Source: JACQNR01 sp049515175 (GTDB taxonomy: Bacteria > Acidobacteriota > Terriglobia > UBA7540). From it: a DNA stretch of 12,622 nucleotides. Made by a program: the position numbers and the translations under genes. Each line of letters begins with the position of its first letter. The stretch's first letter is position 1. The stretch lies in NCBI GenBank assembly GCA_049515175.1, contig JBEKUI010000123.1, positions 1-12,622 of the forward strand, written 5' to 3'. Under the pieces are notes generated by a model, which was not told the DNA's origin, made no database searches, and saw nothing but the letters and a program-made list of their open reading frames with translations. Of this stretch, positions 1 to 5,632 are shown piece by piece.

Positions 1-163
1 GATGAGTAGGGTCAATGCCATAACGCTCGGCGATGAATTGCAGCAGCAGGCGAATGGCATCTCGGTAGCTTTTCTGCGTATTGAGGCTCAGGTTGCGGTG
101 GGCGACCACGTTTTCAAGTAGGAAGCGTCGTACGAAAAGGCCGAGCGGGTGGGAGTTAGGCAT
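1..163 (-). CDS. RIT tyrosine recombinase C, N-terminal fragment (runs off window)
   Basis: The reading frame starts at ATG 163-161 and stays open to the window edge, giving 54 residues that begin MPNSHPLGLFVRRFLLENVV and continue with a segment rich in R, L and Q. This looks like the SAM-like, core-binding N-terminal domain of XerC/XerD-type recombinases. A strong purine-rich Shine-Dalgarno (GGAGGAGG on the minus strand, about 170-177) sits 6-7 bases upstream. The start overlaps the end of the preceding recombinase by 8 bp, so translation is probably coupled. The catalytic domain is outside the window, so activity cannot be judged. By position it is the third gene of the trio. Confidence 0.8.
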   Translation of the reverse strand, partial: MPNSHPLGLFVRRFLLENVVAHRNLSLNTQKSYRDAIRLLLQFIAERYGIDPTH

Positions 164-1106
164 CGGGGTCCTCCTCCGCCGGCCGGGCGTAACGCTCGAA
201 GCGACGTGACGCCTCAGCCAAAAGTTCGTGGGTCATGGTCAGGTAAGCTTGGGTTCCGGAGACATTGATGTGTCCGAGGTAGGTGGCCAGGAGGGGCAGC
301 CGTGTCTGCAGGTCTGCGCCCTCACGATACCAGGCGACCAAGCGGTGAACCGCGAAGGTCGCGCGGAGATCATGAAGCCGCGGTTGCCAGCGGTCGGTGG
401 GAGGTCGACGAATCCCGGCCCGCTCCCGCAAACGCACGAATCCGGCCTCGATTTGCCCAAGCCGAACGGCCATCCCGGTCCGGGTCGTAAAGAACCTGGA
501 GAGATGTCCATCCAGTGGGCGAAGTGGTTGAAACTCTTGAGCGTAGCTGGCGAGGGCAGCAGCCAAGCTTGCTCCAATGGGGACCAACCGCGACTTGAAG
601 AACTTCGTGTTCCAGACTGAAAGCACTCGGTCTTGCAAGTTGACGTCGCAGGAGCGCAACCGAAGTGCCTCACCCGCCCGAAGTCCTGCACCATATAGCA
701 AGAGGATCAAGATCCGAAGGGTCTCAGGCTCAAGCAGCGCGCGGTGGCTCCTTTCTTGAGAGGTGGCCTCCAGCAACCTTCGCAGCTCATCGTGCGAGTA
801 AATGTAGGGACGGAAAGTTCGTTCGATTCGTGGAGGCGGCTCGCGTAACGGGGACCTGACAAGATACTCCCGAGCGACGAGATAGCGGAAGAAGCCTCGT
901 AGAGATTGATATTTTCTTTCCCAGAAACGGGTCGGGAAGCCTTGGCCACGGCAAAACCGCCGACAGTCCTCAGACGTGATGACCTCGAGGGAAACATCAC
1001 CCAGGGCACGGCTGAAGGAGCGCAAGATTCGAGCGTCTACGGAAAAGACCGCACCCAGTGTGCGCTTCAAAGCCACATAGTTTTCAATGGCCGATAGGAA
1101 TTTCAT
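156..1106 (-). CDS. RIT tyrosine recombinase B (phage integrase family)
   Basis: This 316-residue protein is a site-specific DNA recombinase that would cut and rejoin strands through a covalent phosphotyrosine. An N-terminal core-binding domain covers about residues 1-95 and the catalytic domain about 105-300. All family residues are present: Arg143 in GAGLRAGE, a lysine at 168 or 171, His245-x-x-Arg248 in HDLR, His279 in YLGH, and the nucleophile Tyr288 in TQAYLTM. The length is normal. The start ATG 1106-1104 overlaps the upstream TGA as ATGA and has an AGGAGGT site about 6 bases away, so it is translated as part of one operon with its neighbours. In RIT elements all three recombinases are thought to act together on the element ends. 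Confidence 0.88.
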   Translation of the reverse strand: MKFLSAIENYVALKRTLGAVFSVDARILRSFSRALGDVSLEVITSEDCRRFCRGQGFPTRFWERKYQSLRGFFRYLVAREYLVRSPLREPPPRIERTFRPYIYSHDELRRLLEATSQERSHRALLEPETLRILILLLYGAGLRAGEALRLRSCDVNLQDRVLSVWNTKFFKSRLVPIGASLAAALASYAQEFQPLRPLDGHLSRFFTTRTGMAVRLGQIEAGFVRLRERAGIRRPPTDRWQPRLHDLRATFAVHRLVAWYREGADLQTRLPLLATYLGHINVSGTQAYLTMTHELLAEASRRFERYARPAEEDPDA

Positions 1107-2353
1107 ACCAAACCTCCTAGATCCTCCATCGCCACCAAGCGCAGAGAGGTAAGGTCGACCTTGGCGTAGATCCGAGTTGCATCCGGGCTACGGTGCCCCA
1201 AGTGGTCCCCGATCTCTTTAAGGCTGAGTCCGGCATCAACCAATCGGCGGGCGCAGGCGTGCCGGAGTGCGTGAGGCCCACGGCTCTTCTCGGGCCCCAC
1301 CACAGGCAAAAGACGATGGCTCACCAGGTGGTAAAGAGCGCCGACTGAAAGGGGCCGAAAAGGAGCTTTCACGGTCACAAATACATAGCGGCTGTCGCAC
1401 TTCGGTCTTCCCTGACGTAGGTAACGAGCAATAGCGTTCCCCGTCTGGGGTTCCAAGGGCAGCAGTTCGCGTCGCCCGCTCTTGGATCGCACCACGGTAA
1501 GGCGATCTTTTTTCCAATCGAGGTCGTCAAGTTGAAGGCGCCGAACCTCGCCCGAGCGCAACCCGTAAACGGCAAGTAAAAGAAGGATGGCGCGGTCACG
1601 CAGCTGAAATGGCTTGTCTCCCCTTGAGTCGGGAATGATGCCTTTGATCTGCTCCCACGTCGGTCCTAAGGGGAGCCCCTCGTGCCTGTAGATACGAGGA
1701 GCAAGAATTGAGTCGGCCAAGCCCGCTCGTGTCTTTCCGGTGGCCTCGCAATACCGAAACCACGCTCGTAAGGCGCGCGCGGTCGAGCTTATGGAAACGC
1801 GACTCCACCTTTGGCCAAGGCAGCCGAGATACGCGTCGATGTGGCCGGGAGTGAGGCGTTCGAGGGAATAACCCTGTTGGTCCAGGTAGAAGAGGAAACG
1901 CCGGATGTGCCAGTGTCGGATCTTGCAAGTGGCCAGCGCCAACCCCCGTCCCTGGCACTCTACCTCGAGGAAATCTTCGAGCCCCGCATCATAGCGACCG
2001 GTCGGTGGATCCGGATCGTGCGCCAAGCGGCCAAGCCTTTCCAAAAAGCTGCAAGCGACGGAGTAAAACTGTTCCTTCGGCCAGCGAAGGGCGGCAGCCC
2101 GTCCTTGAGCCACGCGTCCCGCTGCCCAGGCAGCGGCGAGGGCCTCGATCTCAGCCGCATGGAAGCAATGCTCTCGAGGCCACCGCTGGATCTCACGGGC
2201 GATGCATAAACAGTAGCGAGCCTGTCTGAGCAATGTGCCCGAGGCAGCGCCACGATCACTAAGGTATTGCAGATATTCAACTCGTTCCGAGGCAAGGGGT
2301 CCTTCACGGTGTCGTCGCAGAACAGCAGGATATGAGAAGATCTTTTCGAACAT
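1103..2353 (-). CDS. RIT tyrosine recombinase A (phage integrase family)
   Basis: This 416-residue protein is the first gene of the recombinase trio. A long N-terminal region (about 1-110) precedes a core-binding domain (about 120-215) and a catalytic domain (about 230-405). The catalytic set is complete: Arg266 in YGLRSGE, Lys291 in RSKSG, His361-x-x-Arg364 in HALRH, His387 in LGHRS, and the nucleophile Tyr396 in RIYAKV. I prefer the start at 2353 to an in-frame ATG 33 bases upstream (2386), because an excellent AGGAGGT (2367-2361) lies 7 bases before 2353. The end overlaps the next gene as ATGA. About 50 bp upstream lie the repeat motifs of the element end, so the recombinases may also affect their own transcription by binding there (inference). 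Confidence 0.9.
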   Translation of the reverse strand: MFEKIFSYPAVLRRHREGPLASERVEYLQYLSDRGAASGTLLRQARYCLCIAREIQRWPREHCFHAAEIEALAAAWAAGRVAQGRAAALRWPKEQFYSVACSFLERLGRLAHDPDPPTGRYDAGLEDFLEVECQGRGLALATCKIRHWHIRRFLFYLDQQGYSLERLTPGHIDAYLGCLGQRWSRVSISSTARALRAWFRYCEATGKTRAGLADSILAPRIYRHEGLPLGPTWEQIKGIIPDSRGDKPFQLRDRAILLLLAVYGLRSGEVRRLQLDDLDWKKDRLTVVRSKSGRRELLPLEPQTGNAIARYLRQGRPKCDSRYVFVTVKAPFRPLSVGALYHLVSHRLLPVVGPEKSRGPHALRHACARRLVDAGLSLKEIGDHLGHRSPDATRIYAKVDLTSLRLVAMEDLGGLV

Positions 2354-2402
2354 GGTGTGCACCTCCTGGAACGAGGATGACACCATGTGTGGGTCCCTAA
2401 TT

Positions 2403-2480
2403 ATGTGGCGAAGTTGAGAGCTGGAGTGCTGAGCGCCAAGCGCTTAAAGCCACTTGGCCACATTTTTGACTTCGCCACAT
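2403..2480. repeat. RIT terminal repeat region: three copies of a 12-bp motif
   Basis: The motif ACTTCGCCACAT occurs at 2469-2480, with one mismatch at 2452-2463 (ACTTGGCCACAT), and as a perfect inverted copy at 2403-2414 (ATGTGGCGAAGT). The two direct copies are 17 bp apart. A short hairpin (AGCGC, loop CAA, GCGCT) sits between the inverted copies at 2432-2444. This is the pattern expected of recombinase arm or core binding sites at an element end. The outermost copy ends one base before intron sequence begins, which marks the element boundary. The recombinase-binding role is inferred. Confidence 0.7.
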
Positions 2481-2481
2481 T

Positions 2482-2494
2482 CCGCATACGGCTC
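2482..2494 (-). ncRNA. 5' strand of group II intron domain V (broken)
   Basis: Read on the minus strand, GAGCCGTATGCGG matches the conserved 5' half of a bacterial domain V hairpin, the catalytic core of the intron RNA. It lies just after the maturase stop codon, where domain V belongs. A complementary strand of the form CCGCACGTACGG should follow after a 4-base loop. Instead the RIT repeat sequence starts straight away, so the hairpin is cut at its loop. Confidence 0.75.
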
Positions 2495-2498
2495 TTGC

Positions 2499-4304
2499 CT
2501 AAGGTCGTGACGTATGAAACCGCTCCTCCGGGTAAGGATGGAGCTTTTGACAGTGCGGTACGTAGCGGTGGACAAGCCTGTTGAAGCGCTCCCAGGACAG
2601 CCGGTGCCGCTGGCTCCGCCGAAGCAGGGCGTGCCGCCAGGCGCGGCAAATCTCACTGCGGAAGCCCTCCAGCCGTCCGAGATTACTTGGGACCGCGTGG
2701 TAGTTGAAGTAGCCCTGCACCACGCAGTTCAGCCATTTGCCGATCTCGGCGACGGGTTCGTGCCGTCGCCGCATCAGAGTGGCCCGAATGGCCGCCATCG
2801 TTGCCCGCATGCGTTTCTTCACCGTGAGGCGAACGACCTGGAACCGACCTTGTCGGTTGGTCCCACAGCAATGCGTGAATCCCAGGAAGTCAAACGTCTC
2901 CGGATGGCCCTGGCCCCGATTTCGACGGTTCTCGACGGCGAATCGACCAAACGCGATCAGCCGCGTCTTGTCAGGGTGCAGTGCCAGTCCGAATTTCGCG
3001 AGCCGCTCCTGCAGGTCGTGCAGAAACAGCCGCGCCGTCTTCTCCCTTTGGAATCCCAACACGCTGTCGTCGGCATAGCGAACGATGATGACATCACCGC
3101 CGGTCGCATGTTGCTTGCGCCAGTGGTGAGCCCAGAGATCGAGCACGTAATGCAGGTAGATGTTCGCTAAAAGCGGCGAAATCACGGCGCCTTGGGGAGT
3201 CCCCCGTTCGGCTGCCACCCTGCGTCCGTCCTCGATCACTCCCGCCTTGAGCCATTTACGAACCAGCGAAAGTATCCGCCGATCCGCTATCCGGTGCTCC
3301 AAGAATCGAAGCATCCAATCATGATCAATTTCGTCGAAAAATGATCGGATGTCTCCGTCCAAGATCCAATTCACCTTCTGGCTCTTGATCCCGACCACGA
3401 GCGCGTCCAGGGCATCATGCTGGCCGCGCCCGCGCCGAAACCCGTACGAGAATCCAAGGAAATCTTCTTCATAGATCGCACTCAGGACAGTAACGACCGC
3501 CTGTTGCACGATCTTGTCCTCCAACGAGGCAATGCCCAGCGGACGTTGCCGGCCATCCGCTTTGGGGATATACACCCGGCGCGATGGCTGGGCACGATAC
3601 CCACCGGTGTGAATCTTCCGATGCAGCACCTGCACCCGCTGATGAAGGGATCCCTCGTACTCCCGCCACGTCACGCCGTCCACACCTGCCGCCGCGTGGT
3701 GCTGGAGAGCGTAAAAGCTTGCCTCCAATAACGACGGCGTGATGTGGTGCAGCAGTGCCGTGAACCGCAGCCGCCGATCCCGGCGAGCTGCCTGACGTAC
3801 ACCTTCAAGACCCATCGACGCACGACTAGTCCGGCTCTGTGTCCGGGATGCGGGGATCTTGTCGGCGTTCCCTTTGGCTACGCCCCTTCCCTCCACCGCC
3901 TCCGCGGGGTCAAACCCTTTGTTCGGCGGCTTCTTTGGTAGTATGGGCGTATCCGACTTCTCATCCGCGTGGATGGCGGGATTGTGGCCACAAGCCTTCC
4001 CCGCCCCGCCCGCACCTTCCGACACGGGCACGGATGAGACCTCCCAGCTTCTGTGCAAGAGACTTCCCGACATGCTCAGGGTCTCCGACCGCGCGGGATC
4101 GTCACAGGACTTGCGATTAGCGCCCTGCTCCGTGTTGCCTTCCGCATCGCTTAACAGCGTCGGCATCCCGAACTCCTGATTTCGCGGCTCAATACCTGGC
4201 CTGTCAGTTTCCCCTGTCAACGCTTCGTCGGCGCCCTCGCGAGCGCCTCCGCATGACTCGGGGCCAGAGCGATTCGCCACTTCTTCTCTGTATCGAACTT
4301 TCAT
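2499..4304 (-). CDS. ltrA: Group II intron reverse transcriptase/maturase
   Basis: The open frame codes for up to 601 residues. Residues from about 165 match the LtrA-type intron-encoded protein, which helps the intron RNA fold and splice and copies it into DNA at a new site. The RT domain spans about 175-450, with VYIPKADGRQRPLGI at 244-258, a QGAVISPLLANIYLHY block at 371-386 and the catalytic YADD at 410-413. The maturase (X) domain covers about 490-600. No HNH endonuclease follows. The first 110-160 residues look like intron RNA read in frame rather than protein domain. The true start is unclear: ATG 4073 (Met78) has a GGAGA 8 bases upstream, and ATG 3815 (Met164) is also possible. The protein itself appears intact even though the intron is truncated. 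Confidence 0.9.
   Translation of the reverse strand: MKVRYREEVANRSGPESCGGAREGADEALTGETDRPGIEPRNQEFGMPTLLSDAEGNTEQGANRKSCDDPARSETLSMSGSLLHRSWEVSSVPVSEGAGGAGKACGHNPAIHADEKSDTPILPKKPPNKGFDPAEAVEGRGVAKGNADKIPASRTQSRTSRASMGLEGVRQAARRDRRLRFTALLHHITPSLLEASFYALQHHAAAGVDGVTWREYEGSLHQRVQVLHRKIHTGGYRAQPSRRVYIPKADGRQRPLGIASLEDKIVQQAVVTVLSAIYEEDFLGFSYGFRRGRGQHDALDALVVGIKSQKVNWILDGDIRSFFDEIDHDWMLRFLEHRIADRRILSLVRKWLKAGVIEDGRRVAAERGTPQGAVISPLLANIYLHYVLDLWAHHWRKQHATGGDVIIVRYADDSVLGFQREKTARLFLHDLQERLAKFGLALHPDKTRLIAFGRFAVENRRNRGQGHPETFDFLGFTHCCGTNRQGRFQVVRLTVKKRMRATMAAIRATLMRRRHEPVAEIGKWLNCVVQGYFNYHAVPSNLGRLEGFRSEICRAWRHALLRRSQRHRLSWERFNRLVHRYVPHCQKLHPYPEERFHTSRP
4148..4153 (-). other. Candidate EBS1 of the group II intron
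   Basis: On the minus strand these bases read TAAGCG, in the 5' domain of the intron where EBS1 normally lies. They pair perfectly with CGCTTA, the six bases just upstream of the intron 5' end (minus 4341-4336). This is direct sequence evidence for the insertion site and for 4335 as the first intron base. A matching EBS2 was not found by eye. Confidence 0.55.
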
Positions 4305-4456
4305 CGACTATCTCCTGCCAGCTTGGCTGGCGCACTAAGCGTCCGGCGAACCCATCTTTTCCCCACGAAGCCCACGGTTGATACTCCCCACAGATGAACA
4401 CCACGTGCGTACTTGCGGGCAGGCGTGTCGGTGCAGATTAAGATCGGAGGTGTGGG

Positions 4457-4810
4457 ATGGGCAGTCAGAACCGCGATGTGGAGAAGGAGCGTTACTGGCA
4501 GAAGATCATTCGGGAAGCAGTGCGCAGCGGGATGTCGATTCGCGAATTCTGCCGACAGCGCCGGCTGAAGGAGAGCTAGTTCTACTGGTGGCAGCGGCGA
4601 CTGAAGGCGGGCCGGGGGGAAGTGACACGGCGCAGGGCAGCCGCGCACGGGGGCGCGGCGAGTTTTGCGCTGGTGAGTGACGACCCCGGGGCGACGGACG
4701 CCGGGATCGAGTTGGTGTTGGGGGACGGACGTCGACTGCGTATCCGACGAGGCGTGGATGAGGCGACCTTGCGAGCCGTGCTGGCGGCCTTGGAGTCACC
4801 CCGATGTTGA
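4457..4810 (+). pseudogene. tnpA: IS66 tnpA (transposase accessory protein A), interrupted by an amber codon
   Basis: The frame starts at ATG 4457 with GGAGG 6 bases upstream and reads MGSQNRDVEKERYWQKII, a typical IS66 TnpA helix-turn-helix protein. Codon 41 is TAG (4577-4579). The same frame then continues with FYWWQRRLKAG and runs to TGA 4808-4810, giving about 117 codons, normal for the family. A CAG (Gln) to TAG change fits, since related proteins have Q before FYWW. The end overlaps the tnpB start by 7 bp (ATGTTGA), keeping the usual coupled arrangement. TnpA is one of the small proteins IS66 elements use beside TnpC. The loss may be recent because no other damage is seen. Confidence 0.85.
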
Positions 4811-5202
4811 GTTTCCCGGCGGCCATCAAGGTGTACCTGTGCACGGTGCCGTGCGACATGCGCCGCTCCTTCGATGGGCTGTCGATGCTGGCCGAGCACG
4901 TCATCCAGTGCAATCCTTTCTCGGGTCACCTGTTGGTGTACTGCAACCGGCGCAGCGACCGGGTAAAGATTCTGTATTGGGACCGGGACGGGTGGGCGAT
5001 TTGGTATAAGCGGCTGGAGGTGGGGACGTTTCAGTTTCCTTTCGCCGTGACGGGGCGGAAGGAGCTAGCGGCCTGGGAGCTGGCGGTGCTACTGGAGGGC
5101 ATTGATCTGAGCCAGGGGAAGAGGCGGAAGCGCTACACCCTGCCGGCGGCGATGAAGCCGGAAGAGGCCGAAAAAGCAGGAGGGGAGGCGAGCGCCTCGT
5201 GA
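4804..5202 (+). CDS. tnpB: IS66 TnpB (Orf2-like protein)
   Basis: This intact 132-residue protein belongs to the IS66 Orf2 family. Typical blocks are VYLCTVPCDMRRSFDGLSML (residues 10-29), NPFSGHLLVYCNRRSDRVKI (37-56) and LYWDRDGWAIWYKRLEVGTF (57-76). The C-terminus is basic, then acidic. TnpB is needed for efficient transposition of IS66 elements, but its biochemical role is not settled. The start at 4804 overlaps the tnpA stop, so it probably relied on translational coupling; the amber codon in tnpA could reduce its expression by polarity (inference). The gene ends in a G+C-rich inverted repeat followed by a T run. Confidence 0.93.
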   Translation: MLSFPAAIKVYLCTVPCDMRRSFDGLSMLAEHVIQCNPFSGHLLVYCNRRSDRVKILYWDRDGWAIWYKRLEVGTFQFPFAVTGRKELAAWELAVLLEGIDLSQGKRRKRYTLPAAMKPEEAEKAGGEASAS

Positions 5203-5219
5203 AGAAGTTCTTCTTTTTT
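5185..5219 (+). terminator. Weak terminator-like structure after tnpB
   Basis: The last codons of tnpB contain GAGGCG/CGCCTC (5185-5198). Just after the stop, GAAGA and TCTTC (5202-5213) can pair around a 3-base loop, followed by six Ts (5214-5219). The stem is short and A+T-rich, so this is at best an attenuator between tnpB and the next gene. Confidence 0.3.
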
Positions 5220-5242
5220 GTGGGGAGAGCTACACTTTTGTC

Positions 5243-5271
5243 TTGACAGATGCCGATAGCCATGCTATGAC
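5243..5271 (+). promoter_or_regulatory. Candidate sigma70-type promoter before the DUF6788-like gene
   Basis: A perfect -35 box TTGACA (5243-5248) is followed after 17 bp by TATGAC (5266-5271), a 4/6 match to the -10 box. Transcription would start near 5278, almost at the ATG codons at 5279 and 5282, which would leave a very short or leaderless message. The box pair therefore either drives the next two genes with almost no leader or is coincidental. Confidence 0.4.
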
Positions 5272-5280
5272 TATCGGCAT
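5250..5280. repeat. Perfect 10-bp inverted repeat over the promoter and start region
   Basis: ATGCCGATAG (5250-5259) and CTATCGGCAT (5271-5280) are exact inverted copies separated by 11 bp. The repeat spans the -10 region of the candidate promoter, and its right arm ends inside the first candidate start codon. It could be an operator in DNA or, in read-through RNA from tnpB, a hairpin hiding the start codons. Both roles are inference; the repeat itself is plain in the sequence. Confidence 0.65.
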
Positions 5281-5281
5281 G

Positions 5282-5632
5282 ATGAATGTGACCCGGATTC
5301 AGCGGCGCATCGCCCAACTCCAGCAGCAACTCCTGGAACTGGGGCCGCTCCATCCCGGCAGTATCAGCGAGCAGTACAACGTCTGCGGCAACCCTGGCTG
5401 CCGCTGCAAAGACCCCAAGAAGCCTCAGAAGCACGGCCCCTATTATCAGTTGAGCTACACCTGGCAGGGCAAGAGCAGCACGCGTTTCCTGCGACCCGAA
5501 CAGGTGGAGGAGATGCGTCAGAAAGTGGCCAACTACAAGCGGCTGCGGGAGCTGATGAACGAGTGGGTGGGTCTGGCGGTGGAACGGGAGCGGGCCGAGC
5601 GGGCGGAGGAGAAACACCACCGTGGAGATTGA
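5282..5632 (+). CDS. DUF6788-like IS66-associated protein
   Basis: This small protein (116 residues from ATG 5282; an in-frame TTG at 5243 and ATGs at 5267 and 5279 are alternatives) is of the type often found beside IS66 tnpC. Residues 1-25 form a Gln/Leu-rich helix. A Cys-rich motif CGNPGCRCKDP resembling a small metal-binding knuckle comes next, then a GPYYQLSYTWQGK block and a charged C-terminal helix (VEEMRQKVANYKRL) likely to form a coiled coil. Its function is unknown. The stop overlaps the tnpC GTG start by 11 bp, so the two are translated together and may act together. I chose 5282 because similarity to the family begins there, but no clear Shine-Dalgarno supports any candidate. Confidence 0.75.
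   Translation: MNVTRIQRRIAQLQQQLLELGPLHPGSISEQYNVCGNPGCRCKDPKKPQKHGPYYQLSYTWQGKSSTRFLRPEQVEEMRQKVANYKRLRELMNEWVGLAVERERAERAEEKHHRGD

Larger units (their letters stand above)
1..2480 (-). mobile_element. RIT (recombinase-in-trio) element, left part outside window
   Basis: Three different tyrosine recombinase genes lie in the same direction with overlapping stop and start codons (ATGA at 1103-1106, an 8-bp overlap at 156-163). This arrangement is the defining feature of the RIT family. The outer end near 2403-2480 has repeated 12-bp motifs like recombinase binding sites, and it abuts a group II intron cut in the middle of a conserved domain, which places the element boundary at about 2480/2481. 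The other end lies beyond position 1. The family assignment rests on the trio layout and on the catalytic residues seen in RitA and RitB. The exact outer boundary is inferred to within a base or two. Confidence 0.85.
2482..4335 (-). mobile_element. Group II intron, 3'-truncated in domain V
   Basis: On the minus strand the intron begins at 4335 with GTGCG, the group II 5' consensus. It carries a reverse transcriptase/maturase frame and ends at 2482 inside domain V: only GAGCCGTATGCGG, the 5' strand of the hairpin, is left. The rest of domain V and the branch-point domain VI should lie beyond the RIT element, outside the window. A candidate EBS1, TAAGCG at 4153-4148 (minus), is a perfect complement of the last six 5' exon bases CGCTTA (4341-4336), supporting the 5' boundary. 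As it stands the RNA cannot splice unless the RIT element is removed. The intron class was not assigned. Confidence 0.85.

Noticed and set aside
2514..3170. Plus-strand open frame of 218 codons
   Set aside because: It is antisense to the reverse transcriptase gene, which has clear motifs; this frame has no family-like sequence.
2499..4304. Retron or DGR reverse transcriptase
   Set aside because: The protein has the maturase X domain, intron RNA elements flank it, and no msr/msd or template/variable repeats are seen.
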